Positions 1 through 7,395 of a DNA stretch of 23,288 nt are shown here, one piece after another (positions within the stretch are counted from its first letter, which is position 1; every line of letters starts with the position of its first letter). The notes beneath the pieces are model-generated. The model did no database searches, was not told where the DNA came from, and saw only the letters and a list, made by a program, of their open reading frames with translations. Made by a program: the position numbers and the translations under genes. Origin of the DNA: a virus. Location of the stretch: IMG/VR virus record IMGVR_UViG_3300037054_000160, positions 1 through 23,288 of that record; one strand, written 5' to 3'.

Positions 1-3000
1 TTCGTGTACGACATCCTCAACGAACCAGATTGGGGAGGGTTTTTTAGCGGCTCTGAGGCACAGTACGATGCGGCCTATGCTGGGGCTTTTGCGGCCATTC
101 GCGCGATCAGCGGCAGCATCGTTATTGTCGGCCCGAGCACGACACATTGGGATTCGTGGGCGACTGATTTTCTAGTCTACGCCAAAGCGAATAGCGTGCT
201 GCCCAATGAATTGGCCTTCCACGAACTAAGCACCGTATCGACTGCCGTCTCTGAAATCGCCGCCGCAAAGGTGTATCTCGCTGCAAACGAGCCCGGCATC
301 ACCCTGATTGACATCACCGAATACGTGGACTCTGGCAGCACGTATGTTCCGGGAACGACGGTCCAATACATGGCGGCCCTTGAGCGCGCGCAAGTTCACG
401 AAGCCGCGCACGCCGCCTGGACCCCTGACGATGGCGGTGATAACAACCTCGACGGTCTGCTGATCAGCACCTCGACAGTACAGCGTGCAATCTGGTGGGC
501 CTACCAAGCGTACGCGCAGATCACCGGAACCATTGTGGGCGTCACGCCCAGCGCAACGGTGGACGGCATCGCCGGCCAGGACTCGGGCGCGAGTCAGTCC
601 TATTCAATATTTGGTCGCAACGGTGGCTCGGGCAGCGTCACCTTCACGTTCACAAATATTAGCAGCGCTTCCTACCTCAACGTTGGCGGCACCGTCAACG
701 CCGCAGTGTACTTCCTGGCGGATGACGGCGGCACCGGATCGTCTGGTCCCACGCTGCTCAGCTCATCTGCCGTCAGTGTGGTCTCAAATTCCATTTCCGT
801 CACCGTTCCCAGCATGGGAGCGAACGACGTGGTGAAAATCTTCCTGACCCCAGGTTCGGGCGGAGGGGGGGGCGGGGGCGGCGGCGCCACGACTTATTAC
901 ATTGATGGCGTCGGCGGAAGCGACTCAAACCCCGGAACAAAAGCCTCGCCCTGGCAACACTTGCCCGGCATGCAGGGAGTTACAGGAGTGCCGGCAGCCA
1001 TCTTAACAAGTGCGGGAGCGGGCTCGGGACTGGTTCCCGGAACTAACTTCATCCTCAAAGGCGGCGTAACCTGGCCAGCAGCGGATTTCCCGCTGGTGAT
1101 GGTCTACACAGGCTCCAGCACGAGTACGTCCGCGGTAGGTTGCACAGGCCCGGGATGCATTTATATCGGCGTGGATCAGACGTGGTATTCAGGAGCGGCT
1201 TGGTCCCGACCAATTTTCGATGGCCAAGACACGCTGCCGGCTGTCGATTGGGGCGGGGCGCAAGCCGCTGTAGACCTGTACGGTGGGTATTTTGTGTTCG
1301 ACAATATAGAACTTCCAAACTGGTGGCAGGTCGGTAACACGTCAACGACATGGGCCATCATCGCCATGCGCTGCACGCATTGTGAACTCAAGAACAATTA
1401 CATCCATGGATGGGGACACAGCGGGACGACTGGCGGTGTAGGCGGCACCTTCCTAGACAACGGCAAACTAATCAGCGGAGGAAACGCCTGCCCCGCAGAC
1501 ATGACCAGCTCCATCCATGGCAACGTGATCGACGGTTTCGATAGTTCGCAAGATGCGTTTCAGGCCCTGTCCTCGGGACAAGGATATGTCTACGGAAATT
1601 ACATAGCAGGGACCGCGACGGAGATGCTCAGTTCGTCTCGCTATGTATTCAGCAACACATTTGGTCCTACCGCTCCAACGTTCTTTGAACTCAGCGTGCA
1701 CGGCAACGTGCTGGAGGAGACGAACTGCAATCTGATCGCTTACAACAACTACAGCGTAAGCGGCATGGGTGGTGCGACATTTTTCCCGAGTCCTGTCACC
1801 GGGTCCATTGATTACGAGTTCAACAATTTACTTGTTGATACTACCAATCAAGCGATTCAAATAGATAACGCCGGCATAGAGGCGACCGGCGGCGGCGCTG
1901 GCAGCGGGATATACGTTTTCAACAACACGATTCAAACAAGGGCAGGATACCCTAACAACTCAATAGCCGCGAGTACTGGTGGCCCTGGGCATGGCGATTC
2001 CACAGTTATGCCATTCGTGTACGTGGCCAACAATTTTCTGATTGGCGACGACCCGGTAGTGAACCTCGGGCCTTTCATCGGCACCCCGACAAGCACGAAT
2101 CAAGTCCCCATGACGAACGCCGCGGCCATGGCGGCTGGCTACATTTCGACCAGCACATATCCTTACACTCCGCCAAACGGCACCGGTGCCACGATTGCCG
2201 CGGGCTTAAGCGGTACGACCATGGCAGCGATCTGCGCGGGCATCCCTTCCGACGCGGTGGCCACGGCATCAGCAGCGTGCCTCAATGACACCACGGTGGG
2301 CGTGATCTATAACTTTTCGAACCATACGGTGACTGCTCCCGATCGCACCTCGCTGGCGCATCCAAGCGGAGGCTCTGCCTGGGATTCGGGAGCGTATCAG
2401 TATGGCGTCGGCGTTGCCGCGCCCGGCGTGGGACTCACACCATCACCGCTGCCCTTCGGGAACCAGGTTCAGAGCACGACGAGTGCAGGGCATAGCGTCA
2501 CACTGACCAACACCGGCACGGCCGACCTCACCATCGCAGGCATTACGATTACGGGCACAAATGCTGGCGACTTCGCGCAAAGCAATACGCTCCCGGTAGG
2601 TTCGGGATTTCTGGCTCCCTTTACAAGCGGCACCATCACCGTCACGTTCACGCCTGGCGCGACGGGCGCGCGGTCAGCGAGCATTTCCATCTCCGACAAC
2701 GCCGGCGGCGGCACGCACACTGTGGCGCTTAGCGGCACTGGCATTGCGAGCGGCGGGGGCGGCGGTGGTGGTGGCACCGGCACGGTCGGCGGCGCGCGAT
2801 GCTCGATTTGCTTCTCACAGCAGGGCGGGATTCAGAACCAGGCATATACCTACGTGCCCGGCGGCGGCACGGCGAACACGCAGACGGCAACCCTCACTCC
2901 GGCGCCCCAGGCTTATGCGGCAGGCCAAAGCGTGTTCTGGATGCCGAACGCAGCGAATACCAGTGGCACGCCTACACTCAATTTGGATGGGCTGGGCAAC

Positions 3001-3420
3001 AAGACCATCGTCAAGGCGGGCGGTGCCGCGCTGTCCGCTAGCCCACCCGACCTGACGACGACCGCGATTGCCTGGGCGATTTACGACGGGACAAACTTCG
3101 AGCTGCAAAATCCTCAGACCGCTCCATCTGCCGCGACGACGACGATTGCCAGCGGGACCTCGGCGCTTGGGACCTCAGCAATAGCCTCGGGCGCGTGCGC
3201 GACGGTCGTGACCACAACAGCGACCGGCACCGCTGCAACGGACAACATACAGGCGGATTTCAACGCGGACCCGACGAGCACGCTCGGCTACGAGGCGGGC
3301 GCGATGCTCACGATCATCAAGTATCCGACGAGTGGCAACGTGAATTTCAAGGTCTGCAATAACACCGGCTCGAGCATCACCCCGGGTGCGGCCACGTTGA
3401 ACTGGAGAGTAGTGCGCTAG
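1..3420 (+). CDS. Modular tail-spike/fibre protein, 5' end outside window
   Basis: The frame is open from the first base, so the N-terminus lies outside the window; 1139 residues remain. Residues 3-9 (YDILNEP) resemble the acid/base 'NEP' motif of clan GH-A glycosidases, suggesting the C-terminal half of a GH5-like domain to about residue 180. A beta-sandwich-like stretch follows. After a Gly-rich linker (about 287-297) comes 'YYIDGVGGSDSNPGT', typical of right-handed beta-helix proteins, with many N-rich turns to about 800. Residues about 808-917 resemble a choice-of-anchor-D/ASPM-SPD-2-Hydin domain ending VALSGTG. A second Gly linker leads to a fibre-like C-terminus (GTPTLNLDGLGNKTIVKAGG, then YDGTNFEL). 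I infer a receptor-binding, possibly polysaccharide-degrading virion protein. Domain calls are from memory of motifs; the catalytic role is unproven. An eight-G run (865-872) encodes part of the first linker. Confidence 0.75.
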   Translation, partial: FVYDILNEPDWGGFFSGSEAQYDAAYAGAFAAIRAISGSIVIVGPSTTHWDSWATDFLVYAKANSVLPNELAFHELSTVSTAVSEIAAAKVYLAANEPGITLIDITEYVDSGSTYVPGTTVQYMAALERAQVHEAAHAAWTPDDGGDNNLDGLLISTSTVQRAIWWAYQAYAQITGTIVGVTPSATVDGIAGQDSGASQSYSIFGRNGGSGSVTFTFTNISSASYLNVGGTVNAAVYFLADDGGTGSSGPTLLSSSAVSVVSNSISVTVPSMGANDVVKIFLTPGSGGGGGGGGGATTYYIDGVGGSDSNPGTKASPWQHLPGMQGVTGVPAAILTSAGAGSGLVPGTNFILKGGVTWPAADFPLVMVYTGSSTSTSAVGCTGPGCIYIGVDQTWYSGAAWSRPIFDGQDTLPAVDWGGAQAAVDLYGGYFVFDNIELPNWWQVGNTSTTWAIIAMRCTHCELKNNYIHGWGHSGTTGGVGGTFLDNGKLISGGNACPADMTSSIHGNVIDGFDSSQDAFQALSSGQGYVYGNYIAGTATEMLSSSRYVFSNTFGPTAPTFFELSVHGNVLEETNCNLIAYNNYSVSGMGGATFFPSPVTGSIDYEFNNLLVDTTNQAIQIDNAGIEATGGGAGSGIYVFNNTIQTRAGYPNNSIAASTGGPGHGDSTVMPFVYVANNFLIGDDPVVNLGPFIGTPTSTNQVPMTNAAAMAAGYISTSTYPYTPPNGTGATIAAGLSGTTMAAICAGIPSDAVATASAACLNDTTVGVIYNFSNHTVTAPDRTSLAHPSGGSAWDSGAYQYGVGVAAPGVGLTPSPLPFGNQVQSTTSAGHSVTLTNTGTADLTIAGITITGTNAGDFAQSNTLPVGSGFLAPFTSGTITVTFTPGATGARSASISISDNAGGGTHTVALSGTGIASGGGGGGGGTGTVGGARCSICFSQQGGIQNQAYTYVPGGGTANTQTATLTPAPQAYAAGQSVFWMPNAANTSGTPTLNLDGLGNKTIVKAGGAALSASPPDLTTTAIAWAIYDGTNFELQNPQTAPSAATTTIASGTSALGTSAIASGACATVVTTTATGTAATDNIQADFNADPTSTLGYEAGAMLTIIKYPTSGNVNFKVCNNTGSSITPGAATLNWRVVR
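865..878 (+). repeat. G8-C-G5 homopolymer tract inside the tail-spike gene
   Basis: Eight consecutive G (865-872), one C, then five G (874-878) encode the first poly-glycine linker. Slippage here would shift the frame between the N-terminal hydrolase-like part and the beta-helix. The second Gly linker (about 2749-2778) has only short G runs. Confidence 0.7.
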
Positions 3421-4178
3421 TGAGAAAATCTCTCCTACTTCTCGCGCTGGGTTTCTTTTGTGCGCTCGGGGCCCATGCGCAATCTTGCACCGGAGGCTCG
3501 ACCTATTGCGTACAAACCGCAAGCGGCACGCCCGGGTTGTTCACTACCGCGACCTCCTACACCCTGATCTTTTCGAATCCGGGGGTGGTCGGGCACCACC
3601 TTAAAATCGTTGTTGAATACGCTCCGGTCCTGACCGGCGGTGATGTGGCTAAAATCACCGACCCGGACGGCGACACGTTTACTTCGCGGCTCGGGCTCAG
3701 TCCCGGTTTCGGCAACCAGTTCGCCCAAATTTGGGAAACGACTATCAGCAGCACGAGCATTCCCCAAGTCACCGTGGGAACCGTGGCCGGAACGAATGCT
3801 TACTACACGTTTGTCGACGGCGAGGAAGACAGCTTTCCGGGCACGTTTAACGCACTGAGCTATGGGATTTCGAGCGGCGATAGCTGCACCACGACCAGCA
3901 ATTCCTCGCTGACTGTGGGCGCGAATGCTTTCTATTGGTTCGTCTATTCGTATCAGGGCGGCACGGGGGAGACCTACACCGGGCCGAGCGGCTATACCAA
4001 CCGCGCTTCAAATTTCAGCCTGGTGATGTACGACAACTTTCTTACCGGGGCGCAGGCGGCGTATTCCGTTTCTATGAGCGATTCCGGCGGTGCGGCCAGC
4101 GTGGTTTGCGCGGTGCTGACATACGGGCCGCCGGCCAATGTGCAAACGCAAATCGGCGGCTTCCTCGTCGGACCATGA
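3420..4178 (+). CDS. Secreted beta-rich protein of unknown function
   Basis: A 252-residue protein starting at a GTG that overlaps the TAG of the tail gene; GGAGAG lies about 10 nt upstream. Residues 1-20 form a clear Sec signal peptide: basic MRK start, Leu-rich core, AHA cleavage site before QSC. The mature part is rich in Gly, Ser, Thr and Tyr and looks all-beta, with no catalytic motif I recognise. Overlap with the tail gene suggests co-translation. A signal peptide is odd for a virion protein; it may be a secreted accessory (moron-like) product or an adhesin-like factor. The function is unknown. Confidence 0.65.
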   Translation: MRKSLLLLALGFFCALGAHAQSCTGGSTYCVQTASGTPGLFTTATSYTLIFSNPGVVGHHLKIVVEYAPVLTGGDVAKITDPDGDTFTSRLGLSPGFGNQFAQIWETTISSTSIPQVTVGTVAGTNAYYTFVDGEEDSFPGTFNALSYGISSGDSCTTTSNSSLTVGANAFYWFVYSYQGGTGETYTGPSGYTNRASNFSLVMYDNFLTGAQAAYSVSMSDSGGAASVVCAVLTYGPPANVQTQIGGFLVGP

Positions 4179-4405
4179 AAACATTCTGGGCTTGGGTAGC
4201 CGCTCACAATGGAATCGTCCTCGGGTTCCTGGTCGTCGGTTATGTCTACGGAATGGTATCGACGATCCTGCTAACCCGGCCGCGGTACTGCGCGCGCTGC
4301 GGACAGCTCAACCGCTGGCTAAGCATGGAACATGCTGTGGCGCGTGGGCTGAAAGGCGACAAGGGCGATAAAGGCGAGCGCGGCGCTAAGGGCGAGCACG
4401 GATAA
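4175..4405 (+). CDS. Small membrane protein with CxxC and a collagen-like tail
   Basis: This gene encodes 76 residues. The ATG overlaps the previous stop (ATGA). An N-terminal membrane segment (about residues 12-34) is followed by RPRYCARCGQLNRW, which carries a CxxC pair. The C-terminus is a run of six Gly-X-Y triplets with charged X/Y residues (GDKGDKGERGAKGEHG). The next gene is a paralogue lacking the collagen-like tail. Two CxxC-bearing subunits could share a metal or form disulfides, and the triplets could trimerise the protein, but this is inference. It sits between the tail genes and the HNH gene, where a lysis or host-envelope function would be plausible. Confidence 0.7.
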   Translation: MKTFWAWVAAHNGIVLGFLVVGYVYGMVSTILLTRPRYCARCGQLNRWLSMEHAVARGLKGDKGDKGERGAKGEHG

Positions 4406-4421
4406 GAGGGCCAACTAGATT

Positions 4422-4673
4422 ATGTGGGAAACCTTGTGGAAATTGATGGACGGGCACAACGGCGTGTTTACCATCGGCCTGGTCGTGGGCTTCGTGTCCG
4501 GAACGCTCTGGACGGTATTCGCCGCCCGCCCTCGATTCTGCGCACGCTGCGGCCAGTACAACCAGTGGATCAATGCGGAGAAGGTAAGGCTGAAGCTGCT
4601 GAAGCAGAAACATAACCGCCGGAAGGGAGATAAGGATAAGGAAGGCGCTGTGGAAAATGGCGAGCAGACATGA
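4422..4673 (+). CDS. Small membrane protein with CxxC, paralogue of preceding gene
   Basis: This gene encodes 83 residues. It shares with the preceding protein the pattern HNG-V...LVVGfV-G...T, then RPRFCARCGQYNQW, so the two arose by tandem duplication. It has one N-terminal membrane segment (about 14-36). Its C-terminus is a lysine-rich charged helix (KLLKQKHNRRKGDKDKE) instead of Gly-X-Y repeats. The start has only a weak, distant AGGG upstream. A product anchored in the inner membrane with a cytoplasmic basic tail is plausible. No function is assigned. Confidence 0.7.
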   Translation: MWETLWKLMDGHNGVFTIGLVVGFVSGTLWTVFAARPRFCARCGQYNQWINAEKVRLKLLKQKHNRRKGDKDKEGAVENGEQT

Positions 4674-4942
4674 GACGCCAATACGAAAACGAGAAGACGC
4701 CCGAGGGCCGCATGGCCGCAGTCGCGCGCGATCTCATGCCCGGTTTTGATGGCATCAGGAAAACAGGCGGCGAATACCCGGACTACGCGGACTTCCTCGA
4801 AGTGTTCAAGCCCTACATGGATAGGGAGTTGCTCATGGCGCGAGTGAATGAGGCTGGAATTGCATGGGCCGTCAGCCGAGTCTTCATGCTCGAGCAGCAG
4901 CTTGAGCAGGCGAACGAGGTGATCAGGAATCTGCGGCGTTAG
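4670..4942 (+). CDS. Hypothetical protein with C-terminal coiled coil
   Basis: A 90-residue protein; the ATG overlaps the stop of the preceding gene (ATGA). The N-terminus is charged (MRRQYENEKTPEGR). The C-terminus (MLEQQLEQANEVIRNLRR) has heptad-like spacing and is probably a short coiled coil. I do not recognise the family. Its 3' end overlaps by 20 nt the 3' end of the convergent minus-strand gene. Confidence 0.65.
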   Translation: MRRQYENEKTPEGRMAAVARDLMPGFDGIRKTGGEYPDYADFLEVFKPYMDRELLMARVNEAGIAWAVSRVFMLEQQLEQANEVIRNLRR

Positions 4943-5207
4943 CCCGTCGCAAGACTTCCTCTAGCGTCGGCGCCGCTATCTTGCAAAAGCCGATTGAAGT
5001 CTCTGGATACCACTGAAGCGTCCAAAGTTCATCCGTATCGATGGAACGCCGCTTGGATTCGGGGGATTCAAAGCGGTCTTCGAGGCCTTCCTCTTCTTCG
5101 ATGAAGTCCTGGAGCTTCGAGCGCACGGTGCGATGAGCGTTATGCTCGAGATATAACCCGCATTTGTGCGCTGGAAACCTGAACTCCAGTTTGTACTCTT
5201 GAATCAT
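4923..5207 (-). CDS. Hypothetical protein on the minus strand
   Basis: A 94-residue protein beginning MIQEYKLEFRFP and ending TLEEVLRRANAADS. The reading frame extends further upstream, but those residues are antisense to the HNH gene, so I chose the ATG at 5207. The composition is natural, with an acidic middle (FIEEEEGLEDRFESPES) and a conserved-looking WYPETSIGFCKIA segment. It is one of the very few minus-strand genes here and is divergent from the HNH gene with about 30 nt between starts. No strong Shine-Dalgarno is seen. The family is unknown; it may be independently transcribed. Confidence 0.55.
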   Translation of the reverse strand: MIQEYKLEFRFPAHKCGLYLEHNAHRTVRSKLQDFIEEEEGLEDRFESPESKRRSIDTDELWTLQWYPETSIGFCKIAAPTLEEVLRRANAADS

Positions 5208-5237
5208 GGGGTGAGCATAACATGCATTTCCTCCAAC

Positions 5238-5576
5238 ATGCCCAAGCGCGCTAAACAGCCCTGCCAAGCTCCCGGATGCGGCGCGCTCTCCGACGCACGA
5301 TTCTGCGCGAAGCACATGCCAGTATTCTACGGCCAGTACGATCGCGAGCGCGGGTCGGCGGCTTCGCGCGGCTACGGGCGACGGCATGAGAGCTGGCGGA
5401 AGATGATTCTCGCGCGTGACCCGCTCTGCAAGATCGCGCACTTCTGCGGCGGGATGGCTCCGAGCACGGTGGCCGATCACGTCATTTCACTGCGCAGCGG
5501 CGGCGACTGGGCGATGGAGAACGGGCAGGGAGCTTGCGCCGCGTGCCACGGATGGAAGACGGCTCAAGGAAAATAG
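5238..5576 (+). CDS. HNH endonuclease
   Basis: A 112-residue protein starting MPKRAKQPC. A Cys4-like knuckle (CQAPGCGALSDARFCAKH, about residues 8-25) precedes SRGYGRRHESWRKMIL, the helix typical of small phage HNH proteins. The core reads ADHVISLRSGGD, then N, then CAACHGWK, giving the D-H, N and H positions of the beta-beta-alpha-metal fold. Such nucleases are usually near terminase genes and support DNA packaging; here the gene is far from terL in the linear window but would be closer on a circular map. An upstream GTG (5211) is an alternative start; neither start has a clear ribosome-binding site. Confidence 0.8.
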   Translation: MPKRAKQPCQAPGCGALSDARFCAKHMPVFYGQYDRERGSAASRGYGRRHESWRKMILARDPLCKIAHFCGGMAPSTVADHVISLRSGGDWAMENGQGACAACHGWKTAQGK

Positions 5577-5585
5577 GAGACCACG

Positions 5586-5708
5586 ATGAAGGGATTTTTC
5601 GCATTACTGTGCATCGTCTCGTTCTTTTCCGGCTGCGTCACGAAGGGCTACATGCGCGCAGTAGCCGAACAGCAACGCGCAGCCCAGGCGCAGCAGAACA
5701 AAAAGTAG
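5586..5708 (+). CDS. Tiny lipoprotein, possible outer-membrane spanin
   Basis: A 40-residue ORF immediately after the HNH gene. It has a lysine start, a hydrophobic core and a lipobox-like FSGC (residues 14-17), so mature residue 1 would be Cys17, leaving a 24-residue Gln/Ala-rich tail. GGAGA lies about 8 nt before the ATG. Its small size and the membrane-protein gene 3 nt downstream resemble a spanin pair, but the gene order is reversed relative to Rz/Rz1 and the mature part lacks prolines. An entry-exclusion-type lipoprotein is the alternative. Confidence 0.6.
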   Translation: MKGFFALLCIVSFFSGCVTKGYMRAVAEQQRAAQAQQNKK

Positions 5709-5711
5709 GCC

Positions 5712-5957
5712 ATGCTTGCCGGGATCATCGGCGCGCTGGTGAACCTACTGCTCCTCGCATTCGCTGCCGGGCGCCTGCACTCGAATCAGGAAGAGAACCG
5801 GGCGGACATCAACGGCCTGGGCATCAAGTGTCGCGGGATCGAGACTCGCGAGGATCGGCGGCACAAGCAAATGATCGCCGCGCTTCTGATGAATGCTAAG
5901 GACGACAAAGAGAAGGAGCGGCTCGCGTCCCTACTGCGAGACGATTCTTGGAGCTAA
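5712..5957 (+). CDS. Small membrane-anchored protein with charged helix
   Basis: This gene encodes 81 residues, starting 3 nt after the lipoprotein stop. Residues 1-20 form one membrane segment or uncleaved signal anchor (MLAGIIGALVNLLLLAFAAG). The remainder is a charged helical domain with two short Arg/Lys/Glu-rich runs. This is the general shape of an inner-membrane spanin (Rz-like), consistent with the adjacent lipoprotein, but no family motif is recognised. It ends with tandem TAA TAA. Confidence 0.6.
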   Translation: MLAGIIGALVNLLLLAFAAGRLHSNQEENRADINGLGIKCRGIETREDRRHKQMIAALLMNAKDDKEKERLASLLRDDSWS

Positions 5958-6146
5958 TAACGTCCGTCGCCAGCGGCACACTCTCGGAAACCAGATGCGC
6001 CGCTGACTCCATCGTTCCCAGCCCGGAACGCTTTGTCACGAGCGCAGATCGGTTTCCGATGGATTCGCGCCGTCGAGGGAACAGGCAATCACGTGCCAGC
6101 CAGTCGCGATATTGTCTGGGACGTATATGCGAGGAGATTATACACA
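5958..6146. other. 189-nt gap without a convincing gene
   Basis: The frame of the next gene remains open through this gap back to the TAA TAA of the previous gene, but no start with a ribosome-binding site was found before 6147. The upstream translation (for example IGFRWIRAVEGTGNHVP) looks fairly natural, so the gap may be the decayed 5' part of a longer gene. Confidence 0.4.
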
Positions 6147-6398
6147 ATGCACATCCATGAGCTTTACGATATCGCGAGCGGCGTGGTGGTGGGGAGCTCG
6201 GCGCTGTATTCGTTTCTGCCATCCTACGAGATTTTCGCGGACTTCCCGAGGACTCAGAAGGTCTACAAGGTATTCACGCTCGTCATTCTGAAATTTGGCA
6301 GCGTCAACTTCCGGTCCATGATGAATCCGGCGATCCGCAGCGTCGAGAACGCCAGCGGCACCGTTACGCCGCAGCCTCTCCCGGACGATAAGAAGTGA
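6147..6398 (+). CDS. Small hydrophobic protein, holin-like candidate
   Basis: This gene encodes 83 residues. The ATG at 6147 was chosen because GAGGAG lies 10 nt upstream. One or two hydrophobic segments (about 8-25 and 40-55) flank LPSYEIFADFPRTQKVYK, an arrangement common in small phage membrane proteins annotated as unknown or holin-like. The C-terminus (MMNPAIR) resembles the start of the next protein (MNPAIR). The stop overlaps the next GTG. The function is uncertain. Confidence 0.6.
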   Translation: MHIHELYDIASGVVVGSSALYSFLPSYEIFADFPRTQKVYKVFTLVILKFGSVNFRSMMNPAIRSVENASGTVTPQPLPDDKK

Positions 6399-7045
6399 AT
6401 CCAGCGATCAGGACGCTGTGCGTGGCGGCGCTGGCGATCGCTGGCGTCTGCGCGCTGGTCGAATTATACCTATTGATCCGCGACGTTCGCACGGATCTGA
6501 AAACGCAGTCCGCCAGCCTTCACGCAATCCTAGCGACCACGGACGCCGCTGCCGCTCAGCTTCTCGCCGCAAGCGCACAGGCCGAACTCGCCGCACAGGA
6601 AGAGCGCGCATATTTTGCGAAGACCTCGCTCGAAGCCTACAAGACCGCTGCGGCCGCTCGCCTGGTGCTGGTGCGCACCGATCACAGCCTGAACGACGTA
6701 CTGGTACCCGAGATGACCGCAAGCCTTGCGGCCACCGACCAACTTCTACAACAGAGCGCTGCGGACCTGAATTCGACCACGGTCGCGATCACGCCGACGC
6801 TTTTGAACCTTACGCAAGCCTCCGCTTCAGCCGCGGACGCGATGGCCAATCCGCACATCGCTGAGACGCTGGCCAACGTGGACGCAGCTACCAAAAACGT
6901 GGCCAGTACCTCGCAGCATGTTGACGAGATGTCGGTGATGGTCGAGAAGCGTCTGCGGCAACTGCTCAAGCCTGCCACGCTCGCCGAACGGCTATTTGAG
7001 CGCTTGGCCGGATTGGGGATCACGGCTTACGGGGTTGCCAAATAG
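6395..7045 (+). CDS. Membrane-anchored coiled-coil protein
   Basis: A 216-residue protein; its GTG start overlaps the previous stop (GTGA). A single N-terminal membrane helix lies at about residues 8-27. A long Ala/Thr/Leu-rich helical region follows with heptad-like periodicity (about 30-190), recalling DUF948-like or methyl-accepting-like helices. The C-terminus is amphipathic (LAERLFERLAGLGITAYG). No catalytic residues are seen. It probably sits in the inner membrane with an extended soluble coil. It closes the left gene cluster and precedes the control region. Confidence 0.65.
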   Translation: MNPAIRTLCVAALAIAGVCALVELYLLIRDVRTDLKTQSASLHAILATTDAAAAQLLAASAQAELAAQEERAYFAKTSLEAYKTAAAARLVLVRTDHSLNDVLVPEMTASLAATDQLLQQSAADLNSTTVAITPTLLNLTQASASAADAMANPHIAETLANVDAATKNVASTSQHVDEMSVMVEKRLRQLLKPATLAERLFERLAGLGITAYGVAK

Positions 7046-7167
7046 CAAGATCAGCGGTGCCTTTGTGCTTAACCATTAGGCACGAGTCGGCGGAAACCTC
7101 TGGCCGTTGCGCGAACGCTGGCGCGGCGAGAGCGAGCGCAAAAAGGACTAGCGAAGTTAATCGCATA
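7020..7167 (-). pseudogene. Frameshifted small secreted protein ORF
   Basis: On the minus strand an ATG at 7167 has GGAGG 10 nt upstream and begins MRLTSLVLF. The sequence then meets a run of six T (minus strand). If that run had five T, the frame would continue LALAAPAFAQRPEVSADS, a textbook signal peptide with AFA-Q cleavage, to a stop at 7020 (about 48 residues). With six T as given, translation diverts and stops early. It is therefore a pseudogene, a slippage-controlled gene, or carries a sequencing error. Its 3' end overlaps the upstream + gene by 26 nt. Confidence 0.5.
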
Positions 7168-7332
7168 AAATTAGTGCCTCCAGTTGAGCTTTCGTGCAAT
7201 TAAGGGTCCAAACGCTATCTTGTGGAAAACGGGCACCGAAGCATTCCCGAAATGGGAAAGAGTATTCCTAAATGTGGCAATAATTAGGCTTCCCTCGTTT
7301 TAAGAAAAGATGCGAAATGTACGATAATTACG
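7168..7332. promoter_or_regulatory. AT-rich control region with operator-like repeats
   Basis: This non-coding stretch lies between a minus-strand ORF and a + strand regulator gene. It contains the inverted repeat TTCCC-gaaat-GGGAA (7244-7258). A related motif, ATTCCTAAATG (7264-7274), is offset by 21 bp from ATTCCCGAAATG (7243-7254), i.e. two helical turns. Such spacing fits adjacent repressor sites. It is more AT-rich than the flanking genes. Confidence 0.4.
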
Positions 7333-7361
7333 TTGACAGGTTTCTAGCCATCCCGTATATT
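7333..7361 (+). promoter_or_regulatory. Sigma70-type early promoter
   Basis: TTGACA (7333-7338), a 17-nt spacer, then TATATT (7356-7361). The -35 is consensus, the -10 matches well and the spacing is optimal. It reads toward the HTH gene and the early gene run. It is the best promoter in the window and the likely start of the early operon. Confidence 0.75.
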
Positions 7362-7395
7362 CAACCCGCTCGCGACTTAGTTGATAATGTATAAG

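Noticed and set aside
226-2269. Several antisense ORFs of 60-100 codons inside the tail-spike gene
   Set aside because: They are shadows of a GC-rich coding frame, Arg/Pro/Ser-rich, without start signals.
5948-6160. 70-aa ORF from TTG 5948
   Set aside because: Its composition is Ser/Arg-rich without motif, it would overlap the better-supported 6147 gene, and its start lies inside the previous gene.
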